9,293 bases of DNA from Candidatus Bipolaricaulota bacterium. GTDB lineage: Bacteria; Bipolaricaulota; Bipolaricaulia; UBA7950; UBA9294. Shown piece after piece: positions 1-6,314 of the stretch. Every line of letters starts with the position of its first letter. Position 1 is the stretch's first letter. The DNA lies in assembly GCA_021163015.1 (NCBI GenBank), contig JAGGXO010000041.1, positions 1-9,293 of the forward strand. The letters are read 5' to 3'. The position numbers and the translations under genes are program-made. Below the pieces are notes generated by a model, which searched no databases, was not told where the DNA came from, and saw only the letters and a program-made list of their open reading frames with translations.

Positions 1-498
1 CTCCAATAACTTTACCAGGTGTGTAATGCTCGAGTGGATATTCTCGACGCAGACCGTTACCCCTTCCTTTTTGGCCAGTTTGCTAAGCTCGGCCAGCTCG
101 TCTATCTCTACCTCGCGCGCCTCTTCCTCACTGACATCACTGCCGTTGCTCTTCAGCTTCCCTTGATGGTATACGAGTCTCTTGGCCCCAATCGCAGCGG
201 TAAACTGAATGCTGGCTGCAAAGACCTTCCGTTGAACATCGGGGTATTGAAAGTCCCTCAGATTCAGCCTGTCCGGTGCGTGTACGGTGTAGTCTAGATC
301 GAATCCATCTAAGATCTCTTTCACCCGTTTTGCTCTTCCTTCACGCAGATGTCCGTTCACCACCGCGTCGACACCGTGGACCGGTATTTCGGCCACATCG
401 AAGCCTGCCGCCGCAATGGCACGGACATCTCGTTTTAACAGTTCGAGATCGCCGTTGATCCTTCCCGAGTGGATGTTGAGCCCTATTTTGTTTCGCAT
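1..498 (-). CDS. Sugar phosphate isomerase/epimerase-like TIM-barrel protein (partial, C-terminus off the left edge)
   Basis: The reading frame is open from an ATG at 498 to the window edge, giving 166 N-terminal residues of a protein whose family is usually about 260-300 long. It starts MRNKIGLNIHSGRINGDLEL and continues with the pattern of the xylose-isomerase-like / AP-endonuclease-2 TIM barrel: beta-strand segments near residues 5-10, 34-40 (GFDVAEIPV), 70-75 (YTVHAP), 106-111 (AKRLVYH) and 147-155 (VTVCVENIH). The His in VHAP and VYH and the Glu in VENIH are typical metal or substrate ligands in this fold. The start is supported by TAAGGAG at 507-513, eight bases upstream. The gene follows the ABC importer genes in the same direction, so it probably processes the imported sugar; this is inference. 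An endonuclease IV-like role is possible from fold alone but less likely in this context. The exact substrate cannot be read from the sequence. Confidence 0.85.
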   Translation of the reverse strand, partial: MRNKIGLNIHSGRINGDLELLKRDVRAIAAAGFDVAEIPVHGVDAVVNGHLREGRAKRVKEILDGFDLDYTVHAPDRLNLRDFQYPDVQRKVFAASIQFTAAIGAKRLVYHQGKLKSNGSDVSEEEAREVEIDELAELSKLAKKEGVTVCVENIHSSITHLVKLLE

Positions 499-510
499 GC
501 TGCCCTCTCC

Positions 511-532
511 TTAGACACGATTTAGACACGAT
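511..532. repeat. Perfect 11-bp tandem direct repeat upstream of the isomerase-like gene
   Basis: TTAGACACGAT occurs twice with no gap (511-521 and 522-532). On the minus strand, copy two ends at the Shine-Dalgarno sequence of the isomerase-like gene. It lies in the predicted 5' untranslated region, so it could be a regulator site or a simple local duplication. Nothing in the window shows which. Confidence 0.7.
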
Positions 533-548
533 GATTCTTGTGGCCCGA

Positions 549-579
549 ACTATACCACTTTTCGGGCGCGCAAAAACAA
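549..579 (-). promoter_or_regulatory. Possible promoter for the isomerase-like gene, with an overlapping inverted repeat
   Basis: On the minus strand there is a -10-like TATAGT (554-549) and a weak -35-like TTGTTT (579-574) with a 19-base spacer, longer than ideal. An inverted repeat GCCCGAA / TTCGGGC (543-549 and 561-567, 11 bases between the arms) overlaps the -10 region and could be an operator. No T-run follows the repeat on either strand, so it does not look like an intrinsic terminator. The 148-base gap between the ATPase stop and the isomerase start is otherwise without a gene. The hexamers are imperfect, so read-through from the importer operon is an equally good explanation for expression. 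Confidence 0.3.
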
Positions 580-646
580 CGGATTACGTTCCACGAACGA
601 GTGCCCCACTTCCATCACGAATCACACCTTGATACCGCCAGCGCTG

Positions 647-1756
647 CTATGAGCTTCCACCGTTGCCACTCCTTAAGACGGAAACTTTCGTCTCCGGGTT
701 GAACAGGTGCACCTTCTCTTTGTCTAACTTAAGGGACATCGTCTCGCCGATCTGCCCGTGGAAGGGAGCCGGAGTCAGTGCACGGATCTCCTCTGAGTCA
801 AACCTGAAGGTAACCAAATCTTCGCGGCCCAAAGGCTCAATCAAGTAGACCTCGGCCTTGAAATCTCCATCGCGTTCCGCCACGACGCTTACGTCTTCAG
901 GGCGGCTACCCATGATCACTCGTTGCGGAACATCATTCTGTTTGGCTTGGGCTCCCCGTTCATCCGGAATGCGAATTTCCAGAGCCTGACTCCCAAGGTA
1001 GAAACCGTCGTCCCGTTCTTCAAAGCGCATCTCGAGAAAATTCATCGGGGGGGCACCGATGAATCCGGCTACGAACACGGTATCAGGATGATCATAGAGC
1101 TGATTGGGACTACCGTAGGTCTGCAGCACACCGAAGTTCATCACTGCAATCCGGCTCGCCATGGTCATCGCCTCAACCTGATCGTGGGTCACGTATACGG
1201 AGGTTACGCCCAGGCTCTCCTGTAAGCGCTTGATCTCCCCCCGCATCCGCAAGCGCAGCTTGGCATCGAGGTTCGAGAGGGGCTCATCGAAGAGCAGAAT
1301 TGCTGGTTCTTTGACCAGTGCCCGCGCCACAGCGACTCGCTGTTGCTGGCCACCGGAGAGTTCAGCGGGTTTGCGATCCAGGAGTTCCCCAATCCCCATC
1401 ATATCAGCGGTTGCCTGAACCCGCTTCATCATCTCCTTTTTATGAACCTTCTTTAATTTCAGTGGGTAAGATATATTATCAAACGTAGTCATATGTGGGT
1501 ATAGGGCATAGCTTTGAAAGACCATCCCTATATTGCGTTCTTTCGGGGTAAGGTGATTGATCACCTTCTCGCCAAAGCGGATGCTACCAGAAGAAGGCTT
1601 ATAGATCCCCGCAAGCATGAGCAAAGTGGTAGTCTTCCCACAACCTGATGGTCCCAGGAGGGCCACAAACTCTCCATCCCGGATCTCTAAAGCAAGATTG
1701 TCAACCGCTTTCACCTTTCCGAAAAGCTTGCACAAAGCCTTTATAGTGATCTTCAT
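647..1756 (-). CDS. CUT1 carbohydrate ABC importer, ATP-binding subunit (MalK/UgpC/MsmX-type)
   Basis: This 369-residue protein is the normal length for the MalK/UgpC family. It powers sugar import as a cytoplasmic homodimer bound to the two permeases. The nucleotide-binding motifs are intact: Walker A GPSGCGKT at residues 35-42, Q-loop Gln81 (VFQSYALYPHMT), signature LSGGQQQR 133-140, Walker B ILLFDE 153-158 with the catalytic Glu158, D-loop SNLD 161-164 and switch His191. SYALYPHMT after the Q-loop is typical of sugar importers. The C-terminal part, from about residue 235, has the TOBE-type regulatory domain, including the MGSRPEDV motif near 281-288. The start is ATG at 1756 with GAGGAG nine bases upstream. 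It lies 36 bases after the MalG-type permease gene, so it is in the same operon. Such ATPases can serve several importers, but a dedicated role is likely here. The substrate cannot be inferred from this subunit. Confidence 0.95.
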   Translation of the reverse strand: MKITIKALCKLFGKVKAVDNLALEIRDGEFVALLGPSGCGKTTTLLMLAGIYKPSSGSIRFGEKVINHLTPKERNIGMVFQSYALYPHMTTFDNISYPLKLKKVHKKEMMKRVQATADMMGIGELLDRKPAELSGGQQQRVAVARALVKEPAILLFDEPLSNLDAKLRLRMRGEIKRLQESLGVTSVYVTHDQVEAMTMASRIAVMNFGVLQTYGSPNQLYDHPDTVFVAGFIGAPPMNFLEMRFEERDDGFYLGSQALEIRIPDERGAQAKQNDVPQRVIMGSRPEDVSVVAERDGDFKAEVYLIEPLGREDLVTFRFDSEEIRALTPAPFHGQIGETMSLKLDKEKVHLFNPETKVSVLRSGNGGSS

Positions 1757-1792
1757 TCTAGCGTTCTCCTCAAATAGGCTTTGTCAGCCAGA

Positions 1793-2683
1793 TCATGCTC
1801 CTCCCTTCCTTCCACCACCGTAGATGTTTAACAATGCCTCTTGAGTGAAGAGGAAGAATACCACCACTGGGATCAACTGAAACAAGCCCACCGCCGCTAC
1901 CGCGTTCCATTCAGTCATGACAGATTCGCTTATGAAGTTCTGTAAATATAGGGACAGAACCACGGACTTTCCAGCGCGTCCGGCCGTAAACGTAAGCGGA
2001 ATCAAGTAGGCATTCCAAGCGGTGAGAAACGAAAAGACAGACAGCGCCGCGACCCCAGGCCTAATATTGGGCATGATAATCTGCCACCAGACCTTGAAAC
2101 GGGAGGCTCCATCGATCAATGCTGAACGTTCCATATCCCAGGATATATTGTCGAAAAAACCCTTCATTATCCAAATACCGAACGGAAGTTGAAAGGCAAC
2201 CATAACCAAAGCCACACCACCTACCGTGTTATACCCGAAGCCACCAAGGAGCGGAACACCACGTCCGATGAGGGGGATCTTCGTGATCCAAAGAAGCACG
2301 AAATAGATGGGGATCAACAGCGTCACACTGGGAAAAGCGTGCAGGATTAGGGTCAAGGAAAGGAAGCTCTTCCGCCCGGGAAACTTCATCCGCGCAAGGG
2401 CGTAGCCAGTCATAGACGAGACCACCACCACGATCACGGTCATGATCAAAGACATCAACAGTGTATTGAGGGTTATCTGCCAGATGCTGGGATAGCCGGG
2501 ACCGAACGGTGATTCCCACAGGAACCGCCAGTTGTGCAAAGTCCATCCTAGCGACTTCAACCCCTCCGTCCTTGTCGAGAAGCTGGTAATCAGCAGCCAC
2601 AGAAAACCGAGAAGGACAAGACTGCTCGGTACAACTAAAGCCAGATAAGCAAGGACAGGCTTAACCTTCGGTCGTACTATCAC
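1793..2683 (-). CDS. CUT1 carbohydrate ABC importer, permease subunit (MalG-type)
   Basis: This 296-residue inner-membrane permease pairs with the preceding MalF-type subunit to form the sugar channel. Hydrophobic segments are seen near residues 10-33, 72-97, 106-132, 154-175, 210-233 and 260-282, giving the six helices expected of MalG proteins. The cytoplasmic coupling (EAA) loop is clear at 184-210: ERSALIDGASRFKVWWQIIMP, with the conserved Gly192 and the (L/M)P ending. TAWNAYLIPL (221-230) is the usual following helix motif of the family. The end is slightly unusual in ending GGGRKGGA instead of the common GxxxGAVKG. The start codon is GTG at 2683, chosen because GAGG (2696-2693) lies nine bases upstream and the first helix follows at once. 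It begins 25 bases after the stop of the MalF-type gene, so translation is probably coupled. Confidence 0.94.
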   Translation of the reverse strand: MIVRPKVKPVLAYLALVVPSSLVLLGFLWLLITSFSTRTEGLKSLGWTLHNWRFLWESPFGPGYPSIWQITLNTLLMSLIMTVIVVVVSSMTGYALARMKFPGRKSFLSLTLILHAFPSVTLLIPIYFVLLWITKIPLIGRGVPLLGGFGYNTVGGVALVMVAFQLPFGIWIMKGFFDNISWDMERSALIDGASRFKVWWQIIMPNIRPGVAALSVFSFLTAWNAYLIPLTFTAGRAGKSVVLSLYLQNFISESVMTEWNAVAAVGLFQLIPVVVFFLFTQEALLNIYGGGRKGGA

Positions 2684-2708
2684 GCTATCGCGCCTCTTTG
2701 AGTATACA

Positions 2709-3722
2709 TCATAGCTGGTCTATCTTCGGCTCCTCTACCAATTCTCCGAACTTGAACACCCGCAGGTAGATGACGGCCATCACGATACCGATAATCACCA
2801 GCACCACCGACCAGGCCGCGCCATACCCCCACTGGGTATTCCCAAAATAGCTCGTTAGTGCCCGATGGTAAGCAGTCAACGCCCAGACTTCTGTTTGATA
2901 AAGACCGGGACCTCCATCGGTGAGGAGCATGATCTGCTGAAAGGATGTTAGAAGAGAGAGCGTTTGATAGGTAGTGACGAAAAGGAGTGGCCATTTGAGC
3001 GCAGGAAGTTCGACGTAACGGATTGTCTGCCAGGTTGTCGCCCCATCTACTTTGGAGGCCATGAGGTAATCCTTAGGAATCGCTTCGATAGCCGAGGAGA
3101 AGAGAATCATGCCAAACGAGGCACCGATGAAACCGTTGGCCAGGATGATGAAGACCCAAGGGTTAGTGTTAAGTAGGTATTTTCCACTACCGATGCCTAA
3201 GGGGCCCAATATACTGTTTATGATTCCCATTGGTGCGGGGCCGGCCAGGGCCTTCCACATCATGATGTAGACAACCACCGGAGTGATACGCGGGAGGAAC
3301 CACAACACCCGAAAGGCAAAGCCGGCTCGCCGATTGATGTGCGTCGTTATCAAGGCAATGACTAACGCCAGCCCCACGTTGAACACAGTCAGAGTCAGAA
3401 CCACATACATGATTGTGTTGCCGAGGATCTTTGAGAAGAACCTGTTGGTAAAGATCTTTATGTAATTATCCAAACTCCAGTTTGCCGGGCTCCACCACTC
3501 AAGAATACCGAAGTTGGTCATATCTAGGTTCGTAAAGCTTAGGATAAAGACCATTACAAGTGGAATAAAGAAGAATAAAGTTACTAAAACAAGCGTAGGA
3601 GAGAGAAATACATACGGTGCAAGCTGACCTCGCATCCGAGAGAACCTGACGTTCCTCGTTCCTGATAGAGAGGGGAAGGGGGATTCCCCCTTCCCCCCTA
3701 TTTGCTCTGTTCTTCGTTTCAC
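2709..3722 (-). CDS. CUT1 carbohydrate ABC importer, permease subunit (MalF-type)
   Basis: The product is at most 337 residues. Six hydrophobic segments lie near residues 36-62, 101-127, 138-160, 187-212, 243-265 and 301-322. The EAA coupling loop is at 219-245 (YLMASKVDGATTWQTIRYVELP) and the MalF-family motif LLTDGGPG at 266-273. It forms the membrane channel with the MalG-type subunit. The start is uncertain. The longest form uses GTG at 3722, overlapping the TGA of the binding-protein gene as GTGA; there is no Shine-Dalgarno there, so it would rely on termination-reinitiation. Its first 29 residues are Arg/Gly/Ser/Pro-rich and are encoded across a very stable hairpin. An alternative ATG at 3635 (residue 30, MRGQLAPYVFLSP) has a weak AGG nine bases upstream and leaves a family-typical short N-terminus. 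The sequence does not decide between them. The gene body is certain. Confidence 0.93.
   Translation of the reverse strand: MKRRTEQIGGKGESPFPSLSGTRNVRFSRMRGQLAPYVFLSPTLVLVTLFFFIPLVMVFILSFTNLDMTNFGILEWWSPANWSLDNYIKIFTNRFFSKILGNTIMYVVLTLTVFNVGLALVIALITTHINRRAGFAFRVLWFLPRITPVVVYIMMWKALAGPAPMGIINSILGPLGIGSGKYLLNTNPWVFIILANGFIGASFGMILFSSAIEAIPKDYLMASKVDGATTWQTIRYVELPALKWPLLFVTTYQTLSLLTSFQQIMLLTDGGPGLYQTEVWALTAYHRALTSYFGNTQWGYGAAWSVVLVIIGIVMAVIYLRVFKFGELVEEPKIDQL
3672..3696 (-). promoter_or_regulatory. Perfect GC-rich stem-loop at the binding-protein/permease junction
   Basis: Arms GGGGAAGGGGG (3672-3682) and CCCCCTTCCCC (3686-3696) pair perfectly over 11 bp with a 3-base loop. Nine of the eleven pairs are G-C. 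It starts 22 bases downstream of the binding-protein stop on the transcript. No T-run follows on the minus strand, so it is not an intrinsic terminator. Stable structures at malE-malF type junctions are known to protect the upstream binding-protein message and keep permease levels lower; that role here is inference. If the GTG start at 3722 is used, the hairpin falls inside permease codons 9-17, which would be odd. Confidence 0.6.
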
Positions 3723-5080
3723 CGGATTATTATGTTATCACCTAGCTCACGCTGGAGCCCATCGACCACGAAGTCCACCGCCTCCTGGGGGGTAAAGTCG
3801 CCTCCCACCGTCGCTGCAAGGGCTTCGTAGATGATGCTGGAATAGGATCCCCAATTGGGATTATTGGGCAAGAAGGTGGTGTAGTCTAGCATGTACAATG
3901 CCTCGCTCAGTAAACGAGAGGACTTATAGAACTTGTACTCCGTCTGCCCTTTCAGGATACCGAGGTGTGTGCTGGCAATGGCGTGACGAGTGTTGGGCCC
4001 GAACTCGGTGACCTTGTCGATCAGGGCCAGCGCCAGGTCCGGATACTTACATTGAGAACTGATGAGGTAGGCTAACGGGTGGGTAAGGGTGTTCGGCCGC
4101 CCGCCCTTCTCTGCAGCGGGAATCAATGCGAAGCCGAAGGTTTTCCACATATAGTCCTCTCCTCCGAGGGCCTTAAGGTAGGCCTCCGCCCACTCGGCCC
4201 ACTGCCACGTTCCGCCAATCCAGAACAAGACCTTGCTCCCGGATACCCCAGGATGCCAGGCATCGGACCAGCCCAAGCCGAGACAAGCCATGGAACCGTA
4301 GTTCTGTGCAGCATCATAGAAGAACTTGTAGTATTTCCCTCCAGCCTCTTTGTCGAAGACCAGCTTGCCGGTTGCAGCATCAATTGTTTCCCCGCCGAAA
4401 GCGTAGTAAAAGGGAGTGAAGTCAGGGCCGTTCTTTGGACGGGTCCAGAATCCGTTGCCATTAGCGACCACGCCTTTGTCCACCGCTTCCTTGGCTACCG
4501 TCAGCATATCGTAGAGGGTAAATTCGCCCTTCTCGATCTTTTCTGGCAGAGCCGCGATCTCGTCCGCAGGCCAACCCAGCTTGCCTAACAAAACCTTATT
4601 GAAGTAAAGGGGGCGTGCCTCAGCATCTTGGGGAACCCCCCAGATCTTGCCCTTGTAGCTTGTACTGTCCCACAGGTTATCGATAACGTTGTTGAACCCG
4701 GGGAACTCCTTCATCAGTTCATCCAACGAGATGATCCGGCCCGCCTCAGCCTGAGCACCGATGTACTCGTGCCCGGTGAGCCATATGTCAGGCGACTCAT
4801 CTGCGCCGTAGCCCAACACGAATTCCGTCACATAATCGCCCCAATCGATGTTGTCCTGATTGATCACCACTTCTACACGCCTAGAGTCACCCGCAGCCTC
4901 CAGGTCGGCGTTGAGTTCCTCGGCAGCAAGAATAAAGTTGTTGCCACGCCAGTTCTCCATTGGCGGTTTCGCCCGACAACGAATGGTGATTGTAATAGTC
5001 TCTGTATTCTGCGCCAGGGCAACCAGCCCTCCAGCCACCACAAGACACCCGATCAGCATCAACACAAGTAAACGTTTCAT
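3719..5080 (-). CDS. Extracellular solute-binding protein of a CUT1 sugar ABC importer
   Basis: This 453-residue protein captures a carbohydrate outside the membrane and delivers it to the two permeases encoded just downstream. The N-terminus is a Sec signal peptide: MKR, a hydrophobic core over residues 4-20, and a likely signal peptidase I site ALA-Q at 21-24. The mature part has the family-1 binding-protein pattern, for example WGDYVTEFVLGYGADESPDIWLTGHEYIGAQAEAGRIISLDEL in the first lobe, then YKGKIWGVPQDAEARPLYFNKVLLGKLGW, which is typical of sugar binders, and a Trp/Tyr-rich central region suited to stacking on sugar rings. Length fits the family. The ATG at 5080 has a strong AAGGAGGAGGG (5094-5084). 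The stop TGA overlaps the GTG of the MalF-type gene. LIGC at residues 9-12 resembles a lipobox but is too close to the N-terminus to be convincing. The ligand cannot be named. Confidence 0.95.
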   Translation of the reverse strand: MKRLLVLMLIGCLVVAGGLVALAQNTETITITIRCRAKPPMENWRGNNFILAAEELNADLEAAGDSRRVEVVINQDNIDWGDYVTEFVLGYGADESPDIWLTGHEYIGAQAEAGRIISLDELMKEFPGFNNVIDNLWDSTSYKGKIWGVPQDAEARPLYFNKVLLGKLGWPADEIAALPEKIEKGEFTLYDMLTVAKEAVDKGVVANGNGFWTRPKNGPDFTPFYYAFGGETIDAATGKLVFDKEAGGKYYKFFYDAAQNYGSMACLGLGWSDAWHPGVSGSKVLFWIGGTWQWAEWAEAYLKALGGEDYMWKTFGFALIPAAEKGGRPNTLTHPLAYLISSQCKYPDLALALIDKVTEFGPNTRHAIASTHLGILKGQTEYKFYKSSRLLSEALYMLDYTTFLPNNPNWGSYSSIIYEALAATVGGDFTPQEAVDFVVDGLQRELGDNIIIR

Positions 5081-5083
5081 CTT

Positions 5084-5094
5084 CCCTCCTCCTT
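5084..5094 (-). promoter_or_regulatory. Strong Shine-Dalgarno site of the binding-protein gene
   Basis: AAGGAGGAGGG on the minus strand, with the GGAGG core seven bases before the ATG at 5080. It fixes that start and predicts high translation, as expected for a binding protein made in excess over its permeases. Confidence 0.8.
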
Positions 5095-5139
5095 GCTCTA
5101 GTAACTATGCTACATGTTCTTTCTACAACATATTCTCTC

Positions 5140-5370
5140 TTACGTATCACCTCCTGTAACAGGAATAGTAGCTGCATGGCTCTGGCATCCAAGAAACATC
5201 TGTTGATAGATCGATGTGATCCCAGCCCCATAAGCGGGCGCTTCAATGACGAGATGTACCCCGGCGAGGCTGCACTCCTCAAGTGTGTCATTACTTAGAC
5301 CTGATAGAAAGACTAGACAGCCCTTTTCTTGAACCCAAAATGTCTCGTCGTAATCTCTGATGGTTCTCAT
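5140..5370 (-). CDS. Possible 76-codon ORF in the leader of the sugar operon (unrecognised; maybe a regulator remnant)
   Basis: I do not recognise this product with confidence. The ORF starts MRTIRDYDETFWVQEKG and ends IPVTGGDT. There is no Shine-Dalgarno upstream, but the ATG lies only about eight bases after the predicted transcription start of the promoter at 5385-5413, so it could be translated as a nearly leaderless message. The segment CLVFLSGLSNDTLEECSLAG followed by VHLVIEAP loosely resembles the part of LacI-family effector domains that reads roughly GIIxxSG...LxxLxxAGxPVVLID. LacI-type regulators often sit beside CUT1 operons. No DNA-binding helix-turn-helix is visible upstream in this frame, because a TGA closes it just before the ATG. 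It may be a decayed fragment, a leader peptide, or a chance ORF in a 5' leader. Confidence 0.2.
   Translation of the reverse strand: MRTIRDYDETFWVQEKGCLVFLSGLSNDTLEECSLAGVHLVIEAPAYGAGITSIYQQMFLGCQSHAATIPVTGGDT
5146..5164 (-). promoter_or_regulatory. Orphan perfect Shine-Dalgarno next to a small hairpin in the sugar-operon leader
   Basis: On the minus strand AGGAGGTGAT (5155-5146) is fully complementary to the conserved 3' end of 16S rRNA, yet no ATG, GTG or TTG lies at a usable distance after it; the next ATG opens only a two-codon ORF (ATG TTG TAG). Just upstream TCCTG TTA CAGGA (5164-5152) can form a five-pair hairpin whose 3' arm covers the first bases of this site. It may be a ribosome standby or regulatory site, or a chance sequence. 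Confidence 0.3.
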
Positions 5371-5384
5371 GGAAGATCATGCAA

Positions 5385-5413
5385 ACGATAGCACAAAAAC
5401 GCGCCCTTGTCAA
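5385..5413 (-). promoter_or_regulatory. Sigma70-type promoter for the sugar-import operon
   Basis: On the minus strand a consensus -35 TTGACA (5413-5408) and a -10 TATCGT (5390-5385, four of six matches) are separated by exactly 17 bases. The predicted transcription start is near 5378. The transcript would run toward the binding-protein gene with a leader of about 300 bases. It is the best promoter match I found in the window. No terminator is evident between it and the ATG at 5080. Confidence 0.65.
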
Positions 5414-5660
5414 TAGGTAGGAAAGATTCAAACCTCGCTCCCAATGCGGTTCCTCAGAGATGAGGCAAGATAACCCAGAGAAGAACAACGGGAAACGAGA
5501 CTCGTCTCCAACACTCTTGACTTGACGTCGGGCAGCAAATCGCGAACTGATTTTGGAAGCTAGTACGACCGTTTTCTGGGCCAGGAGTGATGGGCTCAGA
5601 TGGGTGCTTGACGCGCTTCCAGTTGCGAATCAAGATCGGAGAAGAGACAATCCGCTATTA
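5414..5660. other. Remaining non-coding stretch between the divergent sugar operon and phosphatase gene
   Basis: No convincing gene is seen here. Small inverted repeats are present: CCTCA/TGAGG (5452-5465) and GAGAC/GTCTC (5497-5508). On the plus strand, -35-like TTGACG boxes lie at 5522 and 5608 but have only weak -10 partners (ACTGAT after 18 bases; CAAGAT after 17 bases). One of these may drive the phosphatase gene. The sequence does not allow a firm call. Confidence 0.4.
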
Positions 5661-6305
5661 ATGACTTCTCAAGAAACTACAAACGGCGATGTACGCGTGC
5701 TCTTCGTACGGCACGGAGAGACGGAAGCAAATGTGGAGCATCGCTACATGGGACAGAGCGATAGTCCACTGACTCCAATGGGGATCGCACAGGTAGAGGC
5801 CGTCGCCAGGCGGCTATCGCAGTATCGCCTTGGTGCAATCTACAGCAGCGATCTTGGGCGTGCGGCGAATACTTCAATGATTATCTCTCGTGCCTACAAA
5901 CTTCCCGTGATTGATGATAGAAGGCTGCGCGAGCGGCACGCTGGATTGCTCCAGGGGCAACTGCAGGCAGACGCGCGGATCAAGTATGCGAATGTCTTCG
6001 CTGAGATCGCACGAGCCGGAGCAGGGTATGTCTTCCCCGGCGGCGGAGAGAGTGGTCTTCAGATAGAGAGACGAATGGCATCTTTCCTTGACGAAATGCG
6101 CATGAAACACCCCGATGAGACGATCGTTGCTGTCACCCATGGGGGAGTCTTGCGCGTTCTCCTCTGGCACGTTCTCGGGTTTCCATATGAGTCGATCTTC
6201 CGCCTGCGTTGCGATAACACGAGCATAAGCGCTATCTCATCATCCGAGGGGGAGTGGATTGTGGAGTCTTGGAACGATACTGCACACCTACCATTGGAAC
6301 TGTAG
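5661..6305 (+). CDS. Histidine phosphatase family protein (phosphoglycerate mutase-like)
   Basis: This 214-residue cytosolic protein belongs to the branch-1 histidine phosphatases (GpmB/CobC/PhoE-like), which transfer phosphate through a phospho-histidine. The catalytic motif LFVRHGETEAN is at residues 14-24 with nucleophile His18 and Arg17. Arg67 is in YSSDLGRAANTS (61-72), the acid-base Glu91 in RRLRERHAG (87-95) and the second His160 in VTHGGVLRVLL (158-168). All key residues are present and the length is normal. The open frame extends upstream to a TTG at 5553, but those 36 residues are not family-like, so I chose the ATG at 5661. It has only a distant GGAGAAGAG (5638-5646), 14 bases upstream. 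The substrate could be a sugar phosphate, a nucleotide or a cofactor precursor; sequence alone does not say. It is divergent from the sugar operon, so a shared pathway is possible but unproven. Confidence 0.9.
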   Translation: MTSQETTNGDVRVLFVRHGETEANVEHRYMGQSDSPLTPMGIAQVEAVARRLSQYRLGAIYSSDLGRAANTSMIISRAYKLPVIDDRRLRERHAGLLQGQLQADARIKYANVFAEIARAGAGYVFPGGGESGLQIERRMASFLDEMRMKHPDETIVAVTHGGVLRVLLWHVLGFPYESIFRLRCDNTSISAISSSEGEWIVESWNDTAHLPLEL

Positions 6306-6314
6306 GAGTCTTGC

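Noticed and set aside
587..599. Small hairpin CGTTC-CAC-GAACG as terminator of the ATPase gene
   Set aside because: Only five pairs, and the T-rich stretch on the minus strand begins about ten bases later, too far for a standard terminator.
2229..2600. 123-codon ORF in another frame inside the MalG-type permease gene
   Set aside because: It is a frame shadow of a gene with clear membrane helices and EAA motif; its own product is charged and low in recognisable features.
3672..3696. Intrinsic transcription terminator after the binding-protein gene
   Set aside because: The hairpin is strong, but the transcript continues with UCUCUAUC, not a U-run, and essential importer genes follow.
5045..5056. 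Lipobox-like LIGC at residues 9-12 of the solute-binding protein
   Set aside because: The Cys at position 12 is closer to the N-terminus than lipoprotein signals allow, and a better signal peptidase I site ALA-Q follows at 21-24.
4887..5291. 134-codon minus-strand ORF across the start of the solute-binding protein gene
   Set aside because: It runs out of frame through the signal peptide and mature N-terminus of a clearly real gene and has no family-like features.
5553..5660. In-frame 36-codon upstream extension of the histidine phosphatase from a TTG at 5553
   Set aside because: The extra residues lack family similarity, the TTG has no clear Shine-Dalgarno, and the ATG at 5661 places the RHG motif at the usual distance from the N-terminus.
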